From Antrihabitans stalactiti (GTDB lineage Bacteria; Actinomycetota; Actinomycetes; Mycobacteriales; Mycobacteriaceae), in NCBI RefSeq assembly GCF_012932915.1, contig NZ_VCQU01000003.1:434001-498000 (forward strand): DNA of 64,000 nucleotides, written 5' to 3'. How positions within the stretch are numbered: the stretch's first letter is position 1; every line of letters begins with the position of its first letter. A program made the position numbers and the translations under genes. This document shows, piece by piece, positions 24,481 to 32,129 of the stretch. Below the pieces are notes generated by a model. It made no database searches, was not told the DNA's origin, and saw only the letters and a list, made by a program, of their open reading frames with translations.

Positions 24481-26745
24481 CTAGCCCCGCGCCATGTCGA
24501 CGAAGCGGCTCAAATGCAGTTGGTGCGCAACGGTAATGGTGGCGGTGGGACCGTTGCGGTGCTTGCCGAGGATGAGGTCGGCCTCGCCACCGCGGGGGTC
24601 GTCGCGTTCGAAGGCGTCGGGGCGGTGGAGCAGGATCACCATGTCGGCGTCCTGCTCGAGCGAGCCGGATTCACGAAGGTCGGACACCATGGGGCGCTTG
24701 TCAGTGCGCTGCTCCGGACCACGGTTCAGCTGACTGATCGCCACAACCGGGACCTCGAGCTCTTTGGCCATCAGCTTCAGGCTTCGGGAGAATTCGGAGA
24801 CTTCTTGCTGGCGTGATTCGACCTTCTTGCCGGAGGTCATCAGCTGAAGGTAGTCCACGACAATGAGTTTCAGGTCGTGCCGTTGCTTGAGCCGCCTTGC
24901 CTTGGCGCGGATTTCCATCATCGTCAAATTCGGCGAATCGTCGACGAAGAGCGGGGCTTCGCTGATCTCGCTCATACGGCGCGCGAGGCGAGTCCAGTCG
25001 TCGTCATTCATGCGGCCGGACCGCATATCGCCGAGCTTGATCTTCGCCTCGGCAGACAGCAGGCGCATGACGATCTCGGTGCGGCTCATTTCCAGCGAGA
25101 AGATGACGCTGGCGAGGCCGTGCTTGACCGAGCATGACCGCATGAAGTCCAGGCCCAACGTGGAGTTGTGGGTGGGCACCATGGCGCGGCTGGCGAGGTA
25201 GAGGTGGTCGGGGTTGTCGACCTCGACGCATCGAACGGGGACGCTCTCGATCCGGCGCACGGCGACGATGGTGCGTGACGTGGAACCGGCGCGGACCTTC
25301 GCGCGAGTTTCTTTGTGCACCAGCGCCTTTGCATGCAGGTGAAACACGTCGTCGTCGGCGGCGAACATGAGTGAGCCGGAGACGCGGCGGCAGCTGTAGC
25401 CGAGGCTGACAATCAGTTCGGCGACCGTGCGAGAGAGGGCCTCCGTCGTGCACGTCACGCAGACCATGCCGTTCTCGAGGACCTCGCCCTCGGCGTCGAG
25501 CAGGCCCGCGAGCAGGTCGCGGCGTTGCGCCTCGGAACCGCGCAGATATTCGGTGGGCACGTGCTTGTCGTCGAACACGCCGACCGCACGGAGGTAGCCG
25601 CTGCTCAGGATGCCCTCGGCCTCGATGCGGGCGAGGATCTGTTGGTCCGGCGCGGCGAGGTCGGCCGACAGCGGATCGCCACAACCCAGCCAGGCGCCCA
25701 ATGTGTAGGGCGCGATGAGATATTCACGCGGACGCATATCGAGTGGCCGTACATTCGCGACCACGTGGTGGGCGGATACGGACACGGCGATGTCGCCGGT
25801 CGTGCGGACGTCAGGAGAGTCGTTGATTTCGGTGAGCCACTGGTGCTGCTCGTCGGCAACGATAACGGTGCCGTCGGAGAACTCGACCGAGTAGCACGGC
25901 CGGTCGGTGAGCACGCCCGTCACGGCTACGACGCGGGTGGGGCGACCTTCTGCATCGAGTAGTTCGTCGCCGACGGTGACTGCGCCCATCGTGGTCCAGC
26001 CGCGAGGCGTCGGCAGCGGCGTATCGAGACCGAGCGCTTTACCGACACCGGGACGCGCAGCAACGATGATCATCTGGCCGGGATGCAGACCGTTCGTCAC
26101 CTCATCGAGCTCGGCGAAACCCGTTGGCACGCCCAGCGAAATGCCGCCGCGCGATGCGATCGAGTCGATTTCGTCCATCGTGGGCTGCAACAGCTCTTCG
26201 AGCGGTACGAAGTCCTCCGCAGTACGGCGCTCAGTGACCTCGTAGATCTCCGCCTGAGCCCTATCGACGACCTCGGCGACATCCTGGCCGTCGGCTCCTG
26301 CATAGCCGTACTGGACGATCCTGGTGCCTGCTTCGACGAGCCTGCGCAGAATCGCTTTCTCGCTGACGATCTCGGCGTAGAAGCCGGCGTTCGCGGCAGT
26401 CGGCACAGTCTGGGTGAGCGTGACGAGGTACGAGGGCCCGCCAATGCGGCGCAGCTGACCGCGACGGTCCAACTCTGCTGAGACGGTGACCGGGTCGGCA
26501 GGTTCGCCGCGCGCATACAGATCGAGAATCGCGTCGTAGACGTCCTGATGGGCGGGACGATAGAAATCGCCCGGGCGCAAACGCTCCAGGACGTCGGCGA
26601 TTGCGTCCTTACTGAGCAACATGCCGCCGAGTACGGACTGTTCGGCAGCCATGTCTTGCGGCGGCTGACGACCGAAATCTTCGCCCGTCGGTGGCTCGGT
26701 CTGGTCCGAATAATCCGCGTGACCTCGGTCGTCGACTACCGCCAT
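24481..26745 (-). CDS. dnaB: Replicative DNA helicase DnaB with in-frame intein
   Basis: The 754-codon precursor matches mycobacterial DnaB from MAVVDD on, with a conserved N-terminal primase-interaction domain (residues about 25-170) and the RecA-like helicase domain with VDYLQLMTSGKK and LRESGSLEQDADMV motifs. The Walker A motif is split: ARPGVGK is followed by 291 foreign residues (237-527), after which STLGLDFMRS completes the P-loop. Without that insert the helicase has about 463 residues. Splicing is therefore required for ATP binding and replication. The site differs from the well-known M. tuberculosis DnaB intein, whose insertion lies further along, at the ESG^C position. The start at 26745 is preferred to the ATG four codons upstream. 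Confidence 0.96.
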   Translation of the reverse strand: MAVVDDRGHADYSDQTEPPTGEDFGRQPPQDMAAEQSVLGGMLLSKDAIADVLERLRPGDFYRPAHQDVYDAILDLYARGEPADPVTVSAELDRRGQLRRIGGPSYLVTLTQTVPTAANAGFYAEIVSEKAILRRLVEAGTRIVQYGYAGADGQDVAEVVDRAQAEIYEVTERRTAEDFVPLEELLQPTMDEIDSIASRGGISLGVPTGFAELDEVTNGLHPGQMIIVAARPGVGKALGLDTPLPTPRGWTTMGAVTVGDELLDAEGRPTRVVAVTGVLTDRPCYSVEFSDGTVIVADEQHQWLTEINDSPDVRTTGDIAVSVSAHHVVANVRPLDMRPREYLIAPYTLGAWLGCGDPLSADLAAPDQQILARIEAEGILSSGYLRAVGVFDDKHVPTEYLRGSEAQRRDLLAGLLDAEGEVLENGMVCVTCTTEALSRTVAELIVSLGYSCRRVSGSLMFAADDDVFHLHAKALVHKETRAKVRAGSTSRTIVAVRRIESVPVRCVEVDNPDHLYLASRAMVPTHNSTLGLDFMRSCSVKHGLASVIFSLEMSRTEIVMRLLSAEAKIKLGDMRSGRMNDDDWTRLARRMSEISEAPLFVDDSPNLTMMEIRAKARRLKQRHDLKLIVVDYLQLMTSGKKVESRQQEVSEFSRSLKLMAKELEVPVVAISQLNRGPEQRTDKRPMVSDLRESGSLEQDADMVILLHRPDAFERDDPRGGEADLILGKHRNGPTATITVAHQLHLSRFVDMARG
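25165..26037 (-). other. DnaB intein (class 3 type) with degenerate LAGLIDADG endonuclease
   Basis: Residues 237-527 of the DnaB precursor. The insert begins with Ala instead of Cys or Ser, contains block B as VADEQHQWLT, block F as VRCVEVDNPDHLYLA and ends VPTHN before Ser+1. Trp303, Cys506 and Thr525 sit at the positions of the WCT triplet that defines class 3 inteins, where the block F Cys is the first nucleophile. A homing-endonuclease domain is present but reduced: the first motif reads LGAWLGCGDP, with Cys where the catalytic Asp is expected; the second reads LAGLLDAEG. Splicing should be intact; homing activity is doubtful. Confidence 0.9.
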
Positions 26746-27335
26746 GCGATCGCCCACCTCTCCGTCAACGCATGCTGCGCACGCACTTGCTCATGCCGCA
26801 CTACTCGGCAACTTTGCCTCGAACGTAAGTTCTACCCCGACGTACCGACACCATGCTTTGGCAACACTGGCAAAGCGGCCTTCCGGAGACGCTTGGATGA
26901 CCCTAGGGAGGAACGGTCAGCGATTCAAACTGGCCTGTGTACACAGGTGTGGAGCAAATGTGGAATGTCGTGGACAGCCGTGTGCACATGGTGGGGACAA
27001 CCTGGGGACAGACCCAAATCACACTGCCATTTATGCTGGAAGAGACCATTTTCCACGAATTTCAGCTGTGGATGGAAAAGGTTGCGGCGTGTCGTAAAAG
27101 TGGCGCCTTCGGGCGTGTTGAGTAAACGTGCCCTTAACTTCAATATGACATTCGACACATGATGGGCAGTATGTTTCTGAGTCGGCAAACAGACTCACCA
27201 TTAGGGGCACGCCCCGAAACTAGTCGCCTAATGTGCGGGAGCAAACAGACGGCGAATGCCTCGCAAATGCACATCCACGCGCAAAATCGGAAACGCGAGT
27301 CCAGGGCGACATTGCTGCGGAATTGGCAGACGCGA
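26746..27335. other. Non-coding leader region of dnaB with palindrome and DnaA-box-like repeats
   Basis: No convincing gene is seen between dnaB and the rplI terminator. CCTGTGTACACAGG (26934-26947) is a perfect 14-bp palindrome. On the + strand it is followed by six related 9-mers: TGTGGAGCA (26948), TGTGGAATG (26959), CGTGGACAG (26969), TGGGGACAA (26992), TGGGGACAG (27003) and TGTGGATGG (27067). These resemble the actinobacterial DnaA box TGTGGACAA with one to several mismatches each. The region presumably contains the dnaB promoter; the DnaA link is a guess. The stretch 27080-27335 shows nothing I can name. Confidence 0.35.
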
Positions 27336-27369
27336 AACAGCCCCGCGGACATCTGTCCGCGGGGCTGTT
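27336..27369. terminator. Terminator hairpin of the rpsF-ssb-rpsR-rplI operon
   Basis: AACAGCCCCGCGGACA (27336-27351) pairs perfectly with TGTCCGCGGGGCTGTT (27354-27369) around a two-base loop. It lies 12 bases beyond the rplI stop in the direction of that operon. The 16-bp GC-rich stem is very stable; the T-run is short (TTTCG in the operon direction). Confidence 0.8.
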
Positions 27370-27381
27370 CCGAATTTGTGG

Positions 27382-27837
27382 CTATGCGCCTGCGACGTCC
27401 AAATCGAATGTCGCGGTCACGTCGGGATGCAGGTTCACGCTGACCGAATGCTTTCCGGTCGCCTTGATGTGAGCCTTCGGCAACACGATGCTGCGCTTGT
27501 CGACGATCGGACCGCCTGCAGCCTTGATGGCGGCGGCAACGTCGGCCGGTGTGACGGAGCCGAAGAGCTTGCCGGATCCACCTGACGTCTTCGCCTTCAG
27601 CGTCACCGAACCCAGATTCTGGATGGCCGTCTTGAGCTCGTTAGCGTGCTCGAGTCCACGGACCCGGCGTGCTTCCTGAGCGCGGCGGATGCCGGCGACC
27701 TGCTTCTCGGCGCCCTGTGAGGCGACGATCGCAAGACCACGCGGCAAGAGGAAGTTACGGCCGTAGCCGTCCTTCACCTCGACCGTATCGCCGGGCGCAC
27801 CGAGGTTGTCGACATCAGCAGTGAGGATCAACTTCAC
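27382..27837 (-). CDS. rplI: 50S ribosomal protein L9
   Basis: The 151-residue protein begins [20 protein letters not shown] and contains the L9 signature [13 protein letters not shown] in its N-terminal rRNA-binding domain, then a long connecting helix (about residues 40-75) and a C-terminal domain, the usual two-domain dumbbell. It binds 23S rRNA at the base of the L1 stalk. It is last in the rpsF-ssb-rpsR-rplI operon, 17 bases after rpsR, and is followed by a strong hairpin. Confidence 0.98.
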   Translation of the reverse strand: MKLILTADVDNLGAPGDTVEVKDGYGRNFLLPRGLAIVASQGAEKQVAGIRRAQEARRVRGLEHANELKTAIQNLGSVTLKAKTSGGSGKLFGSVTPADVAAAIKAAGGPIVDKRSIVLPKAHIKATGKHSVSVNLHPDVTATFDLDVAGA

Positions 27838-27854
27838 GATTGTGTCTCCCTATC

Positions 27855-28112
27855 TCAGCGAGCCGTCGAAACGTAAGGAAGCAATGCGACCTCACGCGAA
27901 TTCTTCACTGCGACAGCGACACGACTCTGGTGCTGCACGCAGTTGCCAGTGACTCGACGCGCGCGGATCTTGCCACGGTCGCTGACGTACTTACGCAGCA
28001 TCGTCGTGTCCTTGTAATCGATCGGTGTGCCACCGGTCTTGGACTTTTCAGCCTTGCAGAACGGGCACGCCTTCTTCTTCAGTACCTTGTCGCGCGCGGG
28101 CGGCTTAGGCAT
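27855..28112 (-). CDS. rpsR: 30S ribosomal protein S18
   Basis: The 85-residue protein carries the S18 core [33 protein letters not shown]. It has the CPFC pair and a later NCVQH cysteine/histidine, so it is the zinc-binding (C+) form; mycobacteria often encode a second, zinc-free S18 elsewhere for zinc limitation. It binds S6 on the small subunit platform. Position between ssb and rplI is the standard order. Confidence 0.98.
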   Translation of the reverse strand: MPKPPARDKVLKKKACPFCKAEKSKTGGTPIDYKDTTMLRKYVSDRGKIRARRVTGNCVQHQSRVAVAVKNSREVALLPYVSTAR

Positions 28113-28135
28113 GGTCTTTCTCCATAACGGTTGGT

Positions 28136-28154
28136 TGATCCCCTCCGGGGATCA
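28136..28154. other. Small hairpin at the end of ssb
   Basis: TGATCCCC and GGGGATCA form an 8-bp perfect stem with a TCC loop, overlapping the ssb stop codon and lying within the operon before rpsR. It has no T-run. It may limit read-through or mark an RNA processing site, but it could also be chance. Confidence 0.35.
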
Positions 28155-28673
28155 GAAAGGTGGTTCGTCGTCTGTCCGAGAGCCGCCGAAGGAGCCGGAC
28201 GCTTGCGGCGCACTGCCCCAAGGGTCGTCTCCTGCGGAACTCTGGGGGCGTCCGCCGGCAGGAGGAGCATTCGATGCTCCGTACCCGCCGCCCGCACCGC
28301 CACCACCGCGGCTGGCCTTGTTGACCTTGGCCGTGGCGTACTTCAGCGATGGGCCGATTTCGTCGACCTCGAGCTCCACGACAGTGCGCTTTTCGCCTTC
28401 TCGAGTTTCGTACGACCGCTGCTTGAGCCGACCGCTCACGATTACTCGTGAACCGCGGGTCAAGCTTTCCGCAACGTTCTCCGCTGCCTCGCGCCAGATG
28501 TTGCAGCGCATGAACAGTGCTTCGCCGTCTTTCCATTCGTTGGAATTACGGTCGAACGTGCGTGGTGTGGACGCGACGGTGAAGTTGGCTACCGCTGCGC
28601 CCGCGGGCGTGAATCGAAGCTCGGGATCAGCCGTCAAATTTCCGATGACGGTGATGACTGTGTCGCCTGCCAT
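28152..28673 (-). CDS. ssb: Single-stranded DNA-binding protein
   Basis: The 173-residue protein has the N-terminal OB-fold (residues 1-110, with [15 protein letters not shown] and [19 protein letters not shown]), a Gly-rich flexible linker from about 125, and the acidic tail ending DDEPPF, which recruits partner proteins in replication and repair. It lies between rpsF and rpsR as is usual in actinobacteria. Confidence 0.97.
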   Translation of the reverse strand: MAGDTVITVIGNLTADPELRFTPAGAAVANFTVASTPRTFDRNSNEWKDGEALFMRCNIWREAAENVAESLTRGSRVIVSGRLKQRSYETREGEKRTVVELEVDEIGPSLKYATAKVNKASRGGGGAGGGYGASNAPPAGGRPQSSAGDDPWGSAPQASGSFGGSRTDDEPPF

Positions 28674-28748
28674 GTGGGTTCCTCCTGGTTTCGTGTCCTG
28701 TTGCGTTAGAGCCTAGGTTGTGTGACCGACAGCACGAACGCGAACAAG

Positions 28749-29036
28749 TCACTTGTCCTGGCGGATGACCTTCGTGCGCAGCACAGACTCGTTGAGGCTG
28801 AGCTGGCGATCCAGTTCGCTGACCGTGGCGGGCTCTGCACTGATATCGATCACTGCGTAGATGCCTTCGGTGTGCTTCAGGATTTCGTAAGCCAGACGAC
28901 GCTTACCCCAGATGTCGACCTTGTCGACTTTGCCGCCATCCTGGCGAACAACATTGAGGAACGTATCCAGGGACGGGGCGACAGTGCGCTCGTCCAGGTT
29001 TGGATCGAGTATGACCATCAATTCGTAATGACGCAC
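28749..29036 (-). CDS. rpsF: 30S ribosomal protein S6
   Basis: The 95-residue protein begins [18 protein letters not shown], the standard start of S6, and has the conserved [10 protein letters not shown] strand near residue 43 and the GIYAVIDI strand. It pairs with S18 on the platform of the small subunit. It is the first gene of the operon and is divergent from a membrane glycosyltransferase gene with about 140 bases between. Confidence 0.97.
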   Translation of the reverse strand: MRHYELMVILDPNLDERTVAPSLDTFLNVVRQDGGKVDKVDIWGKRRLAYEILKHTEGIYAVIDISAEPATVSELDRQLSLNESVLRTKVIRQDK

Positions 29037-29174
29037 GGAACCTCTTCACCTCCTATGGACTAAGAACGGCCACGGACGATCCGTGACAGGAGAGTCGTTG
29101 CGTCAGCAACCTGAGATACGGTACACGACAGCCCCTTGACCTGCGAAATTGATGAGACCGCATAGGGTGGCCTG

Positions 29175-30533
29175 ATGCGCCCCGGTCCCCGCGCCCGAAA
29201 CGCGACACTTGCGGTCGTCGTGCTGCTGTGCGGACTCACGTTGCTGGCCGCATTCTTCAACAAGGCCCGCTGTTCCGGGGCGCCGTTCGACGGTGACGGT
29301 CGCAGTGTGGTCTTCGACGAACTCAAGGATCGCGACGCCTGCTACTCCGATATCCAGTTCCTCTGGCTGGGCCGCGACGTCGACAATCACGTCTTTCCCT
29401 ATATCGACGGAGCGATCACCGACGGTGGTGCGCTCGTCGGCGGCGCAGTCGAATATCCAGTGCTGAGCGGAACTTTGATGTGGATCGGCGCGCTGGGCGC
29501 GCACAACGACGCCGAGTTCCTCCTGCATTCGGCCCTGCTGCTCGCGCCCTTCGCATTGCTGATCGCGTGGATGCTGGGGCGTTTGGCCGGCCGCGCGGCG
29601 ATGCTGTGGTCGATCGGTCCGCCGCTGATTCTGTACGCCTTCCACAACTGGGAGCTGCCGGTCGTCGCCGCGTCGGTCGCGGCGGTGTTCGTCGTCGCGT
29701 CGTGGAATCGAGTGTCGTTGCGCCAACGGGCGACCGCAGCGGCAGTGTTGCTCGGGGTCGGTTTCTGCTTGAAGCTCTACCCCGGGCTGTTCGTCCTGCC
29801 GCTCATGGCCTACGTCCTCACTGGCGGCATCGGTGGGCGAGAATTCCCTGCCGATTTCCGACGTCGCTACGACGTGCGAGGCGCTATCGGAGTGGGTCTC
29901 GCCGCTGCGGGCACGGCCATCGCCATCAACTTGCCGTTCGCCCTCGCCGGGTTCGAGGGGTGGCGCGCGTCGTTCGAGTTCCAGCAGCAGCGGGAAGCCG
30001 ACATCACGACCAACTCGATTTGGTTCTGGGGCGTTCGGCACCTGTTCGGCACCAGCGGCGCGGCAGAGGCGTCGTTTCAGCACACCGTGAGTGTCTTATC
30101 GCCGGTGATGGTGCTGGGGTCGTTCGCGCTCGCTCTGTGGCTGGGGTGGCGGCGCTACGGGGTCGACGGCACTTATCCGTGGGTGGCGGTCAGCGGTTCG
30201 ATGCTGTGCGGATTCCTGCTTTTTCACAAGGTCCATTCGCCGCAGTACACGCTGTGGCTGATCCCGTTCTTCGTTCTGCTGACGGTGCCGTGGGGGACCG
30301 TGCTGTGGTATCTCGTCGCCGACCTCGCCGTCGGTATTGGTGTGTTCCAATACTTTTGGGCCCTGCAGACCGCCGGCGCCGTCGAGTGGACCGAGAACAT
30401 CGTCCAGTTCGGTGTGTGGGGGCGCGCCGCGTTGCTTGTCTACTTCTTCTTCATGTTCCTCCGCGCGAAGCCGAGGGGTACTCCCGAACCCGTGCCCGTC
30501 GAGTCGCCAGGACGGGAACTGGTCGCCATCTGA
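29175..30533 (+). CDS. GT87-like polyprenol-dependent membrane glycosyltransferase
   Basis: The 452-residue protein has about ten hydrophobic segments and resembles the DUF2029/GT87 alpha-mannosyltransferase group: a short N-terminal helix, a first extracellular loop with DACYSDIQFLWLGRD, EYPVLSG and the later GVGFCLKLYPGLFVLPL and HKVHSPQYTLWLIPF segments. Members use polyprenyl-phosphate sugars to build cell-wall glycans outside the membrane. A paralogue with the same motifs lies at 50829-52394. It is divergent from rpsF. Confidence 0.82.
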   Translation: MRPGPRARNATLAVVVLLCGLTLLAAFFNKARCSGAPFDGDGRSVVFDELKDRDACYSDIQFLWLGRDVDNHVFPYIDGAITDGGALVGGAVEYPVLSGTLMWIGALGAHNDAEFLLHSALLLAPFALLIAWMLGRLAGRAAMLWSIGPPLILYAFHNWELPVVAASVAAVFVVASWNRVSLRQRATAAAVLLGVGFCLKLYPGLFVLPLMAYVLTGGIGGREFPADFRRRYDVRGAIGVGLAAAGTAIAINLPFALAGFEGWRASFEFQQQREADITTNSIWFWGVRHLFGTSGAAEASFQHTVSVLSPVMVLGSFALALWLGWRRYGVDGTYPWVAVSGSMLCGFLLFHKVHSPQYTLWLIPFFVLLTVPWGTVLWYLVADLAVGIGVFQYFWALQTAGAVEWTENIVQFGVWGRAALLVYFFFMFLRAKPRGTPEPVPVESPGRELVAI

Positions 30534-30541
30534 CCCTGTGC

Positions 30542-30573
30542 GTGAATTTAGCCCCCAGGAGGGCCAAACTCAC
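30542..30573. terminator. Hairpin between convergent glycosyltransferase and antiporter genes
   Basis: GTGAATTTAGCCC (30542-30554) and GGGCCAAACTCAC (30561-30573) form a 13-bp stem that is complete in the minus-strand RNA if two G-U pairs are allowed; the loop is six bases. It lies 19 bases past the stop of the antiporter gene in its direction and eight bases past the stop of the glycosyltransferase. Confidence 0.5.
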
Positions 30574-30592
30574 TCACAGTTGGCGAGAGTGC

Positions 30593-31717
30593 TCAGCGCT
30601 TCTTCGCCGCCAGCGCGCCGGCGCCACCGGCGACGGCCATGGTGACGAGTGCGCCGAGGATCAGCGCGGCGGGTTCACCGGGTTCGAGCAGATGCAACTG
30701 GGTGCCGACCGTTACGGCAGCGACGGGGACGCCGAGCTGGGTGGCGGCCAGGGCGGTCAAGGGCAGTGGCTGACCGAGGAACCTCGTTGCCGCATGCGTT
30801 GCTACTGCTCCGAACCCGAGGGCCAAACCGAGCAGGATGTACACCGGGTGATCGCCGAACTCCCGCAGGTTGATCTTCGAACCGAGCCATACGAAGAACA
30901 GCGGTCCGAGGAAGCCGTCGTTGATGGCGAAGAGCTGTCTGGCAACTCGCCGCGGCTCGCCGATTCCGGCCACCGCTAGCCCGAAGGAGAAGCCCGCCAA
31001 CATGATCGAGACGTGACTGCTCGTGGCGAGCGCGGCGAGGGCGAACAGCACTGCCAAGCTGACCCGCAATTCGATGGCGAACTTTCGCTCCTCGGACAGC
31101 TCGTGCACCTTGCGTCTCAGCCCGGACCCTTCGAGATAGCGCAGCACGAAGAACAACACTGCGGCACAGGCAGATACGGCAACGGCGCCGAGCGCGGCTT
31201 TGCCTGCGTTCGCCGAATCGATCACCAACGGCAGTGCGACAATGCATGCTGTATCGGCGATGGCGACTTGCGCCGTCAGCTCGAGAATCGACGTACCGCG
31301 CAGGCCGAGCGAGTCGACGATCGGCAATGCCAAGGCCGCCGACGACGATGCCAGCAACACGGCATACAGCGCTGCGTGACCGGTGTCGAAAGCTGTTGCG
31401 AGCAACCAACCGAGGACGGCAGCAAGCACCCCGACCGTCACCGCGCGTGCCGCGCCTTTGCCGATCGCACCACGGACAGCGGGATCACGAACGGGGACAT
31501 GGGTTCCCGCAACGAACATCGTCAGCGCGAAACCGACGTCGCCGAGAAATGCGAATGTTGGCTCCGTCGCGTCGAGTACGGCGAACCCGGTGGCGCCGAA
31601 CACCGCTCCAGCTGCCAGCTCGCCCAATACGACTGGGACGTGCCAGTTCTGGCGGATTGCCAGAAGCGGGCCGGCTAAGCCGATCACCATGACCAGCGCC
31701 AGAGTCGCGAAACTCAT
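30593..31717 (-). CDS. Cation:proton antiporter (CPA2/KefB-like)
   Basis: The 374-residue protein has about 12 hydrophobic segments and the sodium/proton exchanger layout: GELAAGAVFGATGF near residue 30, a middle TAQVAIADTACIVALPLVID that carries the helix 5 acidic residue, and a late SFGLAVAGIGEPRRVARQLFAINDGFLGPLFFVWLG. No RCK regulatory domain is attached. The start at 31717 is chosen because the upstream extension has no membrane character and overlaps the previous gene. It begins ten bases after the ParB-like gene, so it is the last gene of a four-gene TerD operon. Confidence 0.85.
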   Translation of the reverse strand: MSFATLALVMVIGLAGPLLAIRQNWHVPVVLGELAAGAVFGATGFAVLDATEPTFAFLGDVGFALTMFVAGTHVPVRDPAVRGAIGKGAARAVTVGVLAAVLGWLLATAFDTGHAALYAVLLASSSAALALPIVDSLGLRGTSILELTAQVAIADTACIVALPLVIDSANAGKAALGAVAVSACAAVLFFVLRYLEGSGLRRKVHELSEERKFAIELRVSLAVLFALAALATSSHVSIMLAGFSFGLAVAGIGEPRRVARQLFAINDGFLGPLFFVWLGSKINLREFGDHPVYILLGLALGFGAVATHAATRFLGQPLPLTALAATQLGVPVAAVTVGTQLHLLEPGEPAALILGALVTMAVAGGAGALAAKKR

Positions 31718-31727
31718 GGCGTGGCAA

Positions 31728-32120
31728 TCACTTCCACGATGCGATCTTCGTGGGGATGTCGGTATTCTCGTCGGTGTGGTAACTCGCGCAGACCCGGTGG
31801 TATCCGTCTGCGATCTGCAGGGCGACATCGGATTCCAGGTCGCCGCGCACCAGCAGGATCGGTGCAAGCGCCTTGCCGTTCTCGATCTTGTCCAGGTCCG
31901 CTTGCACGTGCGGGTTGTCGGCGGGCAGCAATTGGAGCCGGGCTGCGCGGAGGATGTCCTTCGCCTTCTTGTGAAGAATCGGTGCCGACCGCAGTTGCGC
32001 GGTCAGGTGATCGACAGTCGCCCGGTCAGCCAGTAGCGCAAGGTAATCCGCTGCGGCCGGATAGTCGTGTTCGTCCGGTTCGTCTTTCCACTTGGTCTGC
32101 GGCATATCTCGGTGTACCAC
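31728..32120 (-). CDS. Small ParB/sulfiredoxin-fold-like protein in the Ter operon
   Basis: The 130-residue protein has no family I can name with certainty. Its C-terminal half reads LAPILLVRGDLESDVALQIA followed by DGYHRVCASYH, which matches the ParB/Srx fold pattern of a P-I-x-V-R strand and a D-G-x-H-R nucleotide-binding loop. The N-terminal half is helical and lysine-rich. Start is the GTG at 32120, which has an AGGAG site at six bases; an ATG at 32105 is the alternative. It sits nine bases after the TerD-FtsK-like gene and ten before the antiporter. Confidence 0.6.
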   Translation of the reverse strand: MVHRDMPQTKWKDEPDEHDYPAAADYLALLADRATVDHLTAQLRSAPILHKKAKDILRAARLQLLPADNPHVQADLDKIENGKALAPILLVRGDLESDVALQIADGYHRVCASYHTDENTDIPTKIASWK

Positions 32121-32129
32121 AACGGTCTC

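Noticed and set aside
25165-26037. dnaB insert considered as a frameshift, mobile element or separate gene
   Set aside because: The frame is unbroken and carries intein blocks A, B, F and G with exact junctions; the endonuclease is inside the intein, not a separate gene.
26548-27162. 204-codon + strand frame across the dnaB start and leader
   Set aside because: First part is antisense to dnaB; the remainder has no ribosome site or domain and looks random.
31717-31867. 50-residue N-terminal extension of the antiporter
   Set aside because: It lies within the preceding gene in another frame and has no membrane or signal character.
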